This document shows positions 5,519-13,378 of a stretch of DNA of 17,840 nucleotides, piece after piece. A program made the translations under genes and the position numbers. The stretch is from Pseudobutyrivibrio sp. (GTDB lineage: Bacteria > Bacillota > Clostridia > Lachnospirales > Lachnospiraceae). Where the stretch lies: positions 1 to 17,840 of the forward strand of contig JAFYYE010000218.1 of NCBI GenBank assembly GCA_017557715.1. The letters are read 5' to 3'. The stretch's first letter is position 1. Each line of letters starts with the position of its first letter. The notes below the pieces were generated by a model, which had not been told where the DNA came from, made no database searches, and worked only from the letters and a program-made list of their open reading frames with translations.

Positions 5519-8500
5519 TGGACAGATTATTATATGCAAAGCTCTCCAATGAGCGTAATCCCCGTTTCAATATAATCACAGAGATTGTAGAGAGGGACGG
5601 CGAAAAGGTTGTTATTAAAAAGCCCTACAGCGAAGAGTCAAAGGGGCATATTTCAAAGGTCTACGATAATTACAGAGGCTTGCAGGAAACACTGCAGGGC
5701 TCTGATTTTTGCGTAAATGAAAGTAAATATGTAGACGGAAATATCGAAAGTGAATTTCTTGAGGGTGGTCGATTAAGCGGTAAGGATACTGTTGCTTTTG
5801 TAGAAGCTATCAAGAAGGCATATATGCCACATGCTTCAGAGTTCCAGTCTACTCCAGAGTTTGAGGAAGTATTCGGACAGGTAGAATTCCCACAGGGAGT
5901 GCTTGCAGCTAGGTTCTTAGATATAGATTTAATTTTTGATAATATCATTACAACTGACAGAGGTTGGGAGATTATCGACTACGAGTGGACCTTCGACTTC
6001 CCTATTCCTATCAATTACGTTCTCTATCGAGGAATGATTTTTGGTGGTCTTACACCAAGCTTTGTTGAGATTCCTGACGAAGAAAAGCCAATCTATCAGA
6101 AGATGGAGGAGCATTTCCAGAGCCAGTATTGCTTCAAGGATTACAAGAATATCGCAGAGCTCAAGCAGCACATAGCTGACAACAATAAAACAGCGGCAGA
6201 TTTCACTATCGCCAGCCGTGATTATCAGATAAAGCAGCTTCAGGAGCTTATCGCAGCAAAGGACACCCACATCCGAAATATCGAGGCTGCCAACACCATC
6301 CTTCAGGCTAAGTATGATGAGATTGTTGGTTCAAAGGCTTACAGAACAATCGAAAGCTTTAGATCCGTTCGAGACACATTAAAGGGCGAGGATACTCCAG
6401 CTCGTCAGGCAAAGCGCGCTCGCAAGGAAGAGAAAAAGCGTGAGCGTCAGCTTGCAAAGGAGCGCAAGGAAAATCCTACAGACAAGGAGCCAACTCTTGC
6501 TGTGCATATCCATCTGTTCTATGAGGATTTGCTCCCAGAGTTTGTAAGCTACTTATCGAACATTCCTTACAAGTTTGATTTATATATTTCCCTTCGCGAG
6601 GACGGAGATTTAAATGCAGTAAAGACCAAGCTCAAAGAGCTTAAGAATACTGGTGTTGTTGATGTTCGCCGTCTTCCAAACCGAGGTCGTGATATTGCAC
6701 CACTTTATGGACCATTTGCTTCTGAGATTTTAAAGCATGATTATTTCCTTCATGTTCATTCGAAGAAATCTCTTTATTCTGGTTCAGAGAAGATGGGCTG
6801 GAGACAGTATTGTCTCAACTTACTCCTTGGCTCAGGTGAGCAGATTAACTACATTTTGGATTTATTCAAGAATCAGAATGCTGGTCTTATTTATCCAGAT
6901 ATTTACACAGAGATTCCAGAGATTGCCTACTCATGGCTTGCAAACGTGGAGCTTGGCAAGCAGCTTTTTGCTGAATACGAGCTTGGCGACATGCCAGTGG
7001 TATTCAACTATCCAGCAGGTTCATTCTTCTGGGCTAGCACAGATGCTATGCGCCCACTTCTTGAGCGTGGCTACACTTATGAGGATTTCCCACAGGAGGC
7101 AGGTCAGACAGATGGAACATTGGCTCATGCATTGGAGCGTGTAGTTCCATTTATCACAAAGAAGCAGGGTTACGATTCTTATATTCTTAATTCTGACGGA
7201 GTCACCTTTAAGAACAAAAGCTTGCGCCCTTACATGGATAGTATTAAAAACGACAAAGAGCTTCTTGTTATGAAGCTTGGCACATATGACGTAATATCCT
7301 TTGACATATTTGATACACTTATTGCCCGCACTATCTACAATCCAGACGATTTGTTTGTGATGCTTGGGCAGATTATTAAGAGTAAGTTCCAGCTTGATGT
7401 GGATTTCCTTAAGCTTCGCAAGGAGGCCGAGGCAGCCGCTACAGCAAAATATGGCGCTCTCACCACTATTGATAAGATTTATGTGGAGATTGCCAAGGAT
7501 AAGACTCTTGGCAACATCGCCATGGACATCAAAAAGATGGAGCTTGATTTAGAGACATCACTTTGCATTCCACGTAAGGATATGGTGGATGTTTACAATG
7601 CATTAAAGCGCATGGGCAAGAGAGTTATTCTTGTAAGTGATATGTATCTTAGCCGTGCAGAAATCGTAGGACTTCTTCATAAATGTGGCATCAGCTACTA
7701 TGACGAGCTTCTGATTTCCTGCGAGGTTGGATTCAGAAAAGATGATGGTTCAATGTGGGATATGCTTAGAAGCAATTATGATCCAAACACATTTATCCAT
7801 GTTGGTGATAATTTCCGTAGCGATTCACAGATTCCTATGGAAAAGTGCATTCCAAACCACATTATTTTTAACTCAAGTGCACTTTTAGAGCTGTCTGATT
7901 TCCCATATTTCAGACAGGTAGCCCAGGAAAACCTTATTAATTCCATCGTGGTTGGACAGTCACTTTCTGGTGCGCTCTTCAATTCGCCTTTTGCATTTAA
8001 GGAAGATGGTAAGATTCATTTTGATAATATTTATGATTTTGGTTACACAGTTTTAGGTCCACTTCTCACAAGCTTTGTAGAGTGGATTGTGTCTGAGAAT
8101 AAAAAGAAGAATCAGCGTCTTCTTCTCCTTTCGAGAGAAGGCTACATGCTTGAGCGTATGATTAAGGCATACTGCGATGGCAAGGGAATAGACACTCCTG
8201 ATATGGTATATTTCCTTACATCACGTCGTGCCTGCTCAGTGGCAGCTCTTGAAACTGAAGAAGATATCCGCGAGCTTGCATCTCAGAAGTTCAAGGGTGC
8301 ATACAGCACATTCCTGCAGGAGCGTTTCGGAATTCAGCTTCATGCAGATGATGAGGACAGACACATTGAGTACGACCAGCTTCCAGATGAGCTAATGGAA
8401 AAACTGGCAGCATACAAGGATGAGATTTTAGAGAAGGCCAAGGCCGAAAGAAAAGCATATATGACATACATCAGAGAAGCTTTCGCGGGAGCATCTGATT

Positions 8501-9039
8501 TGGCAGTTGTAGATGTTGGTTTCTCAGGAACAATTCAGTACTTCCTTATGAAGCTTACTGGCAGAAATATTGAGGGACATTATCTTGCTCTTCATTCAAA
8601 CAAGCCAGAAAGAATCGGTGGCAAGGCTGATGCAATCTATGAGATTACAGACCCACGTCTTATCGATTCAAGCAAGGTGCTGAAATATCAGCTATTCCTC
8701 GAGAATGCCCTTGCGGCACCATACGGTCAGCTTATAAACTTCACTATGGAAGACGGTGTGCCAAAGCCACACTACAAGTCTGATGATTATCTTAGCGAGG
8801 ACGTTAAGAAGCTTCAGAGCGGAATTCTTGATTATGTTGGTCAGTACGCTAGTGTTACTAAGAATCTGGGCGAGCACGAACTTGTTTCTCCAGAGGTTGT
8901 GGAAAATCTTTTCCATGATATAATAGCTGCTGGCACATTGACTGAGAATATTGCGGGAGCCCTTCTTGTGGAGGATAACTACTGCAATGATGGTGTGCAG
9001 AAATTTGATGTATCGACAGGTACTTGGAAGGTTGAATAG
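5518..9039 (+). CDS. Multidomain wall-glycan protein: kinase-like, coiled coil, rhamnan synthesis F (RgpF), HAD and COG5610-like C-terminus
   Basis: 1173 residues, no TM segments. (1) Residues 1-210 look kinase-like: VVIKK (K34/K35) as the ATP lysine, EFLEG (79-83) as a hinge, D137-x4-N142 as the catalytic loop and D154 (IIDYE) 12 residues later as the metal aspartate; the glycine loop is weak. (2) Residues 230-275 form a probable coiled coil, ending in the GSKAYRTIESFR motif often seen next to glycosyltransferase modules. (3) Residues 290-325 are a highly basic linker. (4) Residues 328-560 are an RgpF domain, with HIHLFYEDLLPEF, LPNRGRDIAPLYG (386-398) and HVHSKKS (412-418); RgpF proteins are rhamnosyltransferases of rhamnose polysaccharide synthesis. 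(5) Residues 590-790 are a HAD fold: DIFDT (D596), VSDMY (707 on), GDNFRSD (763-769). (6) Residues 835-1173 match the extension of COG5610-type HAD proteins (LLSREGYMLER, VVDVGFSGTIQYF). It begins at the overlapping TAATG of the preceding gene. Domains 3-6 are confident; the kinase call rests on motifs only. Confidence 0.88.
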   Translation: MDRLLYAKLSNERNPRFNIITEIVERDGEKVVIKKPYSEESKGHISKVYDNYRGLQETLQGSDFCVNESKYVDGNIESEFLEGGRLSGKDTVAFVEAIKKAYMPHASEFQSTPEFEEVFGQVEFPQGVLAARFLDIDLIFDNIITTDRGWEIIDYEWTFDFPIPINYVLYRGMIFGGLTPSFVEIPDEEKPIYQKMEEHFQSQYCFKDYKNIAELKQHIADNNKTAADFTIASRDYQIKQLQELIAAKDTHIRNIEAANTILQAKYDEIVGSKAYRTIESFRSVRDTLKGEDTPARQAKRARKEEKKRERQLAKERKENPTDKEPTLAVHIHLFYEDLLPEFVSYLSNIPYKFDLYISLREDGDLNAVKTKLKELKNTGVVDVRRLPNRGRDIAPLYGPFASEILKHDYFLHVHSKKSLYSGSEKMGWRQYCLNLLLGSGEQINYILDLFKNQNAGLIYPDIYTEIPEIAYSWLANVELGKQLFAEYELGDMPVVFNYPAGSFFWASTDAMRPLLERGYTYEDFPQEAGQTDGTLAHALERVVPFITKKQGYDSYILNSDGVTFKNKSLRPYMDSIKNDKELLVMKLGTYDVISFDIFDTLIARTIYNPDDLFVMLGQIIKSKFQLDVDFLKLRKEAEAAATAKYGALTTIDKIYVEIAKDKTLGNIAMDIKKMELDLETSLCIPRKDMVDVYNALKRMGKRVILVSDMYLSRAEIVGLLHKCGISYYDELLISCEVGFRKDDGSMWDMLRSNYDPNTFIHVGDNFRSDSQIPMEKCIPNHIIFNSSALLELSDFPYFRQVAQENLINSIVVGQSLSGALFNSPFAFKEDGKIHFDNIYDFGYTVLGPLLTSFVEWIVSENKKKNQRLLLLSREGYMLERMIKAYCDGKGIDTPDMVYFLTSRRACSVAALETEEDIRELASQKFKGAYSTFLQERFGIQLHADDEDRHIEYDQLPDELMEKLAAYKDEILEKAKAERKAYMTYIREAFAGASDLAVVDVGFSGTIQYFLMKLTGRNIEGHYLALHSNKPERIGGKADAIYEITDPRLIDSSKVLKYQLFLENALAAPYGQLINFTMEDGVPKPHYKSDDYLSEDVKKLQSGILDYVGQYASVTKNLGEHELVSPEVVENLFHDIIAAGTLTENIAGALLVEDNYCNDGVQKFDVSTGTWKVE

Positions 9040-11487
9040 ATGAGAGATACTTTTAATGTGGTATTCATCAGATACCATTTAACAAAGAAAAATACATTAT
9101 TATTCCAGGGATTTTATCCATTCGATAATCCTAAGGGCTACGACCTTGTGGCAGAGATGAACGGTAAGCCTTACAAGATGGACATCACCCTCAACGAGGG
9201 CAACGAGGTTCGCCGCCGCTACATCGCAGCTCATAAGAGCGTTTCAAAGGAGTACGTAGGTGAAATCACACTCCCAGAGAATCTAAAGGATGTAAAGTCT
9301 TTACAGCTCATTTGTGTATTAGGTGACACAAGAAGCGTGGTTTATAAGGCTACTGGAAAAGATCTTGAAAAGCTTAAGAAGGAATACGAATACAATCTTG
9401 AGCGTGCAGCAGTTACTGATGACAAGATTCAGATTCTTGGCTGGGCAATCGGAAATGTCCCAGAGGAGTTCCATCTTTACGATGGCAACACAGAGATTCC
9501 AATTTCTGTGAAGCGTATGTTCCGTAAGGATGTTTATGGCGTTTATCCAGAGCTTACAGAAAAGTGTGATTCCGGTCTTGAAATTGTTTTTGATAAGGGC
9601 AATTACAAAAAGCTTCGTCTTACAATCACTGCAAACGGTCAGGTTTACGATTGCAAGGTAGACACTCCACACGTTCTCACAGGCGGAAATCTTCTTCCAA
9701 AGAAGACTCTCTGGGAGCGTATCGAGCTTTACCGTCAGGACAATGGTCTTGGTGCAACTATCAAGCATGCTATTGATAAGTTTAAGAATGCTGATGCACC
9801 AAAGTACACATACATGGATTTCCTCACAAGCTTTGGCCCTACAGAGGTGGAGCTTCAGCGCCAGCGTGATGAGAAGTTCGAATACAATCCTCTTATGAGT
9901 ATTGTAGTGCCAATGTATCAGACTCCAGAGAAGTTCCTTGTGGAGCTTGTTGATTCAATTGTTGCTCAGACTTACAGCAACTGGGAACTCTGTCTTGCAG
10001 ATGGAAGCCCAGATGATAGCCTTGGTAAATTTATTTCAAAAAAATACGGTAACGACAGCCGTGTAAAATACACACACCTTGAGGCAAACCTTGGTATTTC
10101 AGATAACACAAATGCTGCTATTGCCTTGGCAACAGGTGATTTCATCGTACTTTCAGACCACGATGATACACTTGCTCCAAATGCAATGTACGAGTGTGTG
10201 AAGGCCATTAATAACGACCGTAGCATCGATGTTATTTACACTGACGAGGACAAGATTTCCATGGATTCAAAGGAATACTTTGAGCCAGTGTTCAAGCCAG
10301 ATTACAACTTAGATTTACTTTGTTCTGTAAATTATATTTGCCATCTTTTCATTTTCCGTCGTGATATTTATGAGAAGGTGGGAGCCTTTAATAAAGAATA
10401 TGATGGTGCACAGGATCACGATTTCATTCTTCGTTGCTGTGAGGCAGCTGGAAATGTTCACCATGTTCCAAAGGCACTTTATCATTGGAGAAGCCACGCA
10501 GCTTCCACTGCCATGTCAGCAGAAAGCAAGCTTTATGCTTTTGATGCAGGCGCAAGGGCAGTACAGGCTCACTATGACAGACTTGGAATTCCAGCAAAGG
10601 TTGAGCAGGATACCTTCTATGGATGTTATCGCACAATCTATCAGTGGGATAAGGAGCCGCTTGTTTCCATCATCATCCCTAATAAGGATCACACTGATGA
10701 TTTGGATAAATGTATCAAGTCAATTGATGCAAAGAGCAATTATAAGAATATCGAATACGTTATCGTAGAGAACAATTCTACTGAGCCAGAGACTTTCGAA
10801 TATTACAAGTCAATCGAAGGCCGCCCAGATGTTAAGATTGTTCGTTACGAGACACCAGGCTTCAATTTCTCTGCAATCAACAACTGCGGAGCAAAGGCGG
10901 CCAGCGGTGAGATGTATTTGTTATTAAATAACGACACAGAAATCATTAACGAAGGCTGTATCAGAGAGCTTGTTGATGTTTGCCAGCGTCCAGATGTTGG
11001 TATTTGTGGAGCGCTTCTTTACTATCCTGATAACACAGTGCAGCATGCAGGTGTTGTAATGGGAATCGGTGGAATCGCAGGCCATACATTTGTTGGTCTT
11101 GAGCGAAGCGAGCCAGGATATATGTTCCGCGCAGTTACTACTCAGGATTTATCAGCAGTTACTGCAGCATGCCTTATGGTTCGTAAGGATGTATTTGATG
11201 AGGTTGGCGGTCTCACAGAGGATTTGGCCGTTGCCTTTAATGATGTGGACTTCTGTATGAGGGTTCGCGATAAGGGATACCTTGTAGTTTACAATCCTCA
11301 CGCTGAGCTTTATCACTACGAGTCAAAGTCTCGTGGTTATGAGGATACAGGTGAAAAGGTTGCCCGCTTTAATTCAGAGGTGGAGAAGCTTGAAAAGCTT
11401 TGGCCAGATATCCTTGAAAAGGGCGATCCATACTACAATCCAAACCTCTCTATTTTGGATGGATGGTATAGATTAAAAGAAGAATAG
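9040..11487 (+). CDS. Tandem-domain GT2 glycosyltransferase with N-terminal beta-sandwich region
   Basis: 815 residues, cytoplasmic. Residues 1-110 and about 125-210 look like two beta-sandwich modules; the second has the ILGWAI...VKRMFRKDVYGVYPEL pattern common ahead of GT2 domains in wall-polymer enzymes. Residues 221-284 are a linker. First GT-A domain, 286-515: SIVVPMYQTPEKF, the metal-binding region SDHDD (372-376), TDEDK (401-405), acceptor motif GAQDHDF (456-462), YHWR (481-484). Second GT-A domain, 541-770: VSIIIPNKD, LLLNNDTEI (627-635), FNDVDFCMRVRDKGY (733-747). Two complete catalytic cores suggest two glycosidic linkages made by one polypeptide, probably rhamnosyl or hexosyl transfers to a lipid-linked glycan; donor specificity cannot be read. 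It starts at the base right after the previous stop, with SD GGAAGG (9026-9031) 8 bases upstream. Last gene of the wzt operon. A close paralogue lacking the beta-sandwich region begins at 16233. Confidence 0.92.
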   Translation: MRDTFNVVFIRYHLTKKNTLLFQGFYPFDNPKGYDLVAEMNGKPYKMDITLNEGNEVRRRYIAAHKSVSKEYVGEITLPENLKDVKSLQLICVLGDTRSVVYKATGKDLEKLKKEYEYNLERAAVTDDKIQILGWAIGNVPEEFHLYDGNTEIPISVKRMFRKDVYGVYPELTEKCDSGLEIVFDKGNYKKLRLTITANGQVYDCKVDTPHVLTGGNLLPKKTLWERIELYRQDNGLGATIKHAIDKFKNADAPKYTYMDFLTSFGPTEVELQRQRDEKFEYNPLMSIVVPMYQTPEKFLVELVDSIVAQTYSNWELCLADGSPDDSLGKFISKKYGNDSRVKYTHLEANLGISDNTNAAIALATGDFIVLSDHDDTLAPNAMYECVKAINNDRSIDVIYTDEDKISMDSKEYFEPVFKPDYNLDLLCSVNYICHLFIFRRDIYEKVGAFNKEYDGAQDHDFILRCCEAAGNVHHVPKALYHWRSHAASTAMSAESKLYAFDAGARAVQAHYDRLGIPAKVEQDTFYGCYRTIYQWDKEPLVSIIIPNKDHTDDLDKCIKSIDAKSNYKNIEYVIVENNSTEPETFEYYKSIEGRPDVKIVRYETPGFNFSAINNCGAKAASGEMYLLLNNDTEIINEGCIRELVDVCQRPDVGICGALLYYPDNTVQHAGVVMGIGGIAGHTFVGLERSEPGYMFRAVTTQDLSAVTAACLMVRKDVFDEVGGLTEDLAVAFNDVDFCMRVRDKGYLVVYNPHAELYHYESKSRGYEDTGEKVARFNSEVEKLEKLWPDILEKGDPYYNPNLSILDGWYRLKEE

Positions 11488-11512
11488 ACGAGTAATAATA
11501 CTCACTAGGTGT

Positions 11513-11566
11513 AAAAGTTATAGAAAATGCATTGTAAATTAATTACAAGCATATCTATAACTTTTT
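11513..11566 (+). terminator. Long intrinsic terminator of the wzt operon
   Basis: A 12-bp outer stem, AAAAGTTATAGA (11513-11524) with 11554-11565. Inside are ATGC/GCAT (11527-11530/11549-11552) and TTGTAA/TTACAA (11532-11537/11543-11548) around the loop ATTAA. The T tract is CTTTTTGTTT. A further pair, AGTAATAATA (11491-11500) with TATTATTACT (11570-11579), would enclose the whole hairpin. Transcription of the glycan operon should stop here, ahead of the chemoreceptor gene. Confidence 0.9.
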
Positions 11567-11639
11567 GTTTATTATTACTATATTAAATTGTGAAAAAAAT
11601 GTGTATTCTTTCGTAGTTGTGTTTTTTGTGTGAACAGAA

Positions 11640-11645
11640 GAGAGG
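11640..11645 (+). promoter_or_regulatory. Ribosome binding site that sets the chemoreceptor start
   Basis: GAGAGG (11640-11645) lies 8 bases before ATG 11654. The frame is open up to a GTG at 11630, but that codon precedes the SD, so ATG 11654 is chosen. I see no convincing sigma-28 motif (TAAA, about 15 bases, then CCGATA) and no clear sigma-A promoter in 11567-11639. Confidence 0.75.
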
Positions 11646-11653
11646 TAATAATT

Positions 11654-13312
11654 ATGAATAGAATACCAACTATCAAAATTGCACTTATAGGAATGGTAGT
11701 TATCACAATGACTGTTCTTGGTGCAATTAATCTTAGCATGAGTGTATATAACTTAATCAACGGATTAGAGTATGATACAATGCGCGGTTTAAAGGCTTCA
11801 TGCCAGACATATGCTCAGGTGTTAAACCTTACTGAGCACAATGCAAAGGTTGATAACTCAACACTTGAGCAAGATTTAAAGGAAGCAACAGGATATGAGT
11901 ATGCATTTTTCCTTGGTGATGTAAGCGAGCGTTCAACAATTGCTGACGGAGCAGGTGATAAATTAGATGCTGATTTTTATAAAACAGTTTCTAATGCTAC
12001 TGATGGCTATACAGCAAAGGACGTAAACATCAATGGTGAGAAGTACTACGTAGTATACCAGCCACTTATTTATAACGATGTTTGTTACGGTCTTGCTTTC
12101 GTTGGTATGCCAAAGGCTGATCTTTTTAGTTATATAAATCAGGTAATGTTAAAAATGATTATTGTTGGCGGCCTTGCTATGATTGCAATTATCACAGTTT
12201 CAATTTTAGCTGCAATCAGAATGGTAAATGCTATCAAGGCAAATGTTAAGGCTATTGATAAGCTTGCTACTGGTGACCTTCATGTTGATATAAGCGAGAA
12301 GATTACATGCAGAAGAGATGAGCTTGGACAGACAGCAAGAGCTATCACCTCACTTGCAGATAAGCTTCAGGAAGTTATCGGAAGCGCTAAGAGCTCATCT
12401 ACAGAGCTTGATACATCAGCACAGTATCTTTCAGTTACAGCTGAGTCTATCTCTATGACAGCTGAGAACGTAACAAGTGCTGTTGATAATGTTGCTTACG
12501 GTGCATCTAACCAGGCAGATTCATTACAGGATGCAGTTACAAGCGTTGAGGAAATCAACGATGCTATCCAGACAATTACAGATAATACAAACCACATGAA
12601 CGAGCTTGCAGGATATATGCATGATAATTCACAGACAAGCTCAGCAGCTTTGCAGGAACTTCAGGCTTCTACAGAGGAAACAATCAATGCTATCGATGAA
12701 ATCGTTGCTAAGATTGAGAAGACAAACAAGGCTGTAGAGTCAGTTGTTGAGGCAGTAGAGATTATTGATTCAATCGCTGCTCAGACAAACCTTCTTTCAT
12801 TAAATGCTAGTATCGAAGCAGCAAGAGCTGGTGAGTCTGGTAGAGGCTTCGCAGTAGTTGCTAACGAGATTCGTGATCTTGCTGAGAAGTCTGCAGATGC
12901 AGCTCAGAATATTCAGGGAATCATGGCTGTTCTTGCAGCAGATTCTAGAGCTACAATTACAAACGCAGGACATGTTCAGGATTCAGTTGAGAAGCAGGGC
13001 ATGGTACTTAATAAGACAATCGATGTAGTTAATACAATGATTGGTAACGTTGATGAGTCACTTACAGTGACAAAGAGAATTGTTGAGAGCGTAGATCGTT
13101 CAGACAAGGCTACAAAGGTATTTGCTGATACAATCAATTCACTTTCAGCTATTTCTCAGGAGAATGCTGCTAGTACAGAAGAGACTCGTGCATCTATGCT
13201 CGAACTTGCAGATACAGTTAACAAGCTTTCAGAGAAGGCTAACAACCTCAACGATATCTCAAAGATTCTTGAGAAGGAAATGGCATTCTTCAATAACAGA
13301 AAGACTGCATAA
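11654..13312 (+). CDS. Methyl-accepting chemotaxis protein with periplasmic-type single Cache sensor domain
   Basis: 552 residues. TM1 is about 8-32, the extracellular sensor 33-165, TM2 168-190 and HAMP about 191-246 (KLATGDLHVDI, RRDELGQTARAI). A long coiled-coil signalling domain follows. The kinase-control hairpin (375-420) is canonical: SIAAQTNLLSLNASIEAARA, GRGFAVVANEIRDLAEKS. Two matching adaptation sites ASTEET occur in the descending and ascending helices (338-343 and 506-511), as expected for CheR/CheB methylation. The sensor has the sCache look (LKASCQTYAQVL, GEKYYVVYQPLIYND, CYGLAFVGMP), so it probably binds a small organic ligand directly. There is no C-terminal CheR-docking pentapeptide. 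It stands alone between terminators, with no che or flagellar gene nearby. Codon use is strongly biased (for example ACA for Thr), which could reflect high expression. Family certain, ligand unknown. Confidence 0.97.
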   Translation: MNRIPTIKIALIGMVVITMTVLGAINLSMSVYNLINGLEYDTMRGLKASCQTYAQVLNLTEHNAKVDNSTLEQDLKEATGYEYAFFLGDVSERSTIADGAGDKLDADFYKTVSNATDGYTAKDVNINGEKYYVVYQPLIYNDVCYGLAFVGMPKADLFSYINQVMLKMIIVGGLAMIAIITVSILAAIRMVNAIKANVKAIDKLATGDLHVDISEKITCRRDELGQTARAITSLADKLQEVIGSAKSSSTELDTSAQYLSVTAESISMTAENVTSAVDNVAYGASNQADSLQDAVTSVEEINDAIQTITDNTNHMNELAGYMHDNSQTSSAALQELQASTEETINAIDEIVAKIEKTNKAVESVVEAVEIIDSIAAQTNLLSLNASIEAARAGESGRGFAVVANEIRDLAEKSADAAQNIQGIMAVLAADSRATITNAGHVQDSVEKQGMVLNKTIDVVNTMIGNVDESLTVTKRIVESVDRSDKATKVFADTINSLSAISQENAASTEETRASMLELADTVNKLSEKANNLNDISKILEKEMAFFNNRKTA

Positions 13313-13337
13313 TATAATAAACAACTACCATAATAAT

Positions 13338-13378
13338 AACGGCTTGGACCATATTTAGTCCAAGCCGTTTGTGTTTTA
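13338..13378. terminator. Shared terminator between convergent genes
   Basis: A 12-bp stem with left arm AACGGCTTGGAC (13338-13349), right arm 13358-13369 and an 8-base loop. On the plus strand it is followed by TGTGTTTTATT and ends the chemoreceptor transcript. On the minus strand it lies just after the stop of the sulfatase-family gene and is followed by TTATTATTATGG, so it may serve both directions, less well for the minus strand. Confidence 0.85.

Noticed and set aside
11567..11639. Sigma-28 (motility) promoter upstream of the chemoreceptor
   Set aside because: I looked for TAAA followed by about 15 bases and CCGATA-like sequence and found none; no convincing sigma-A site either.
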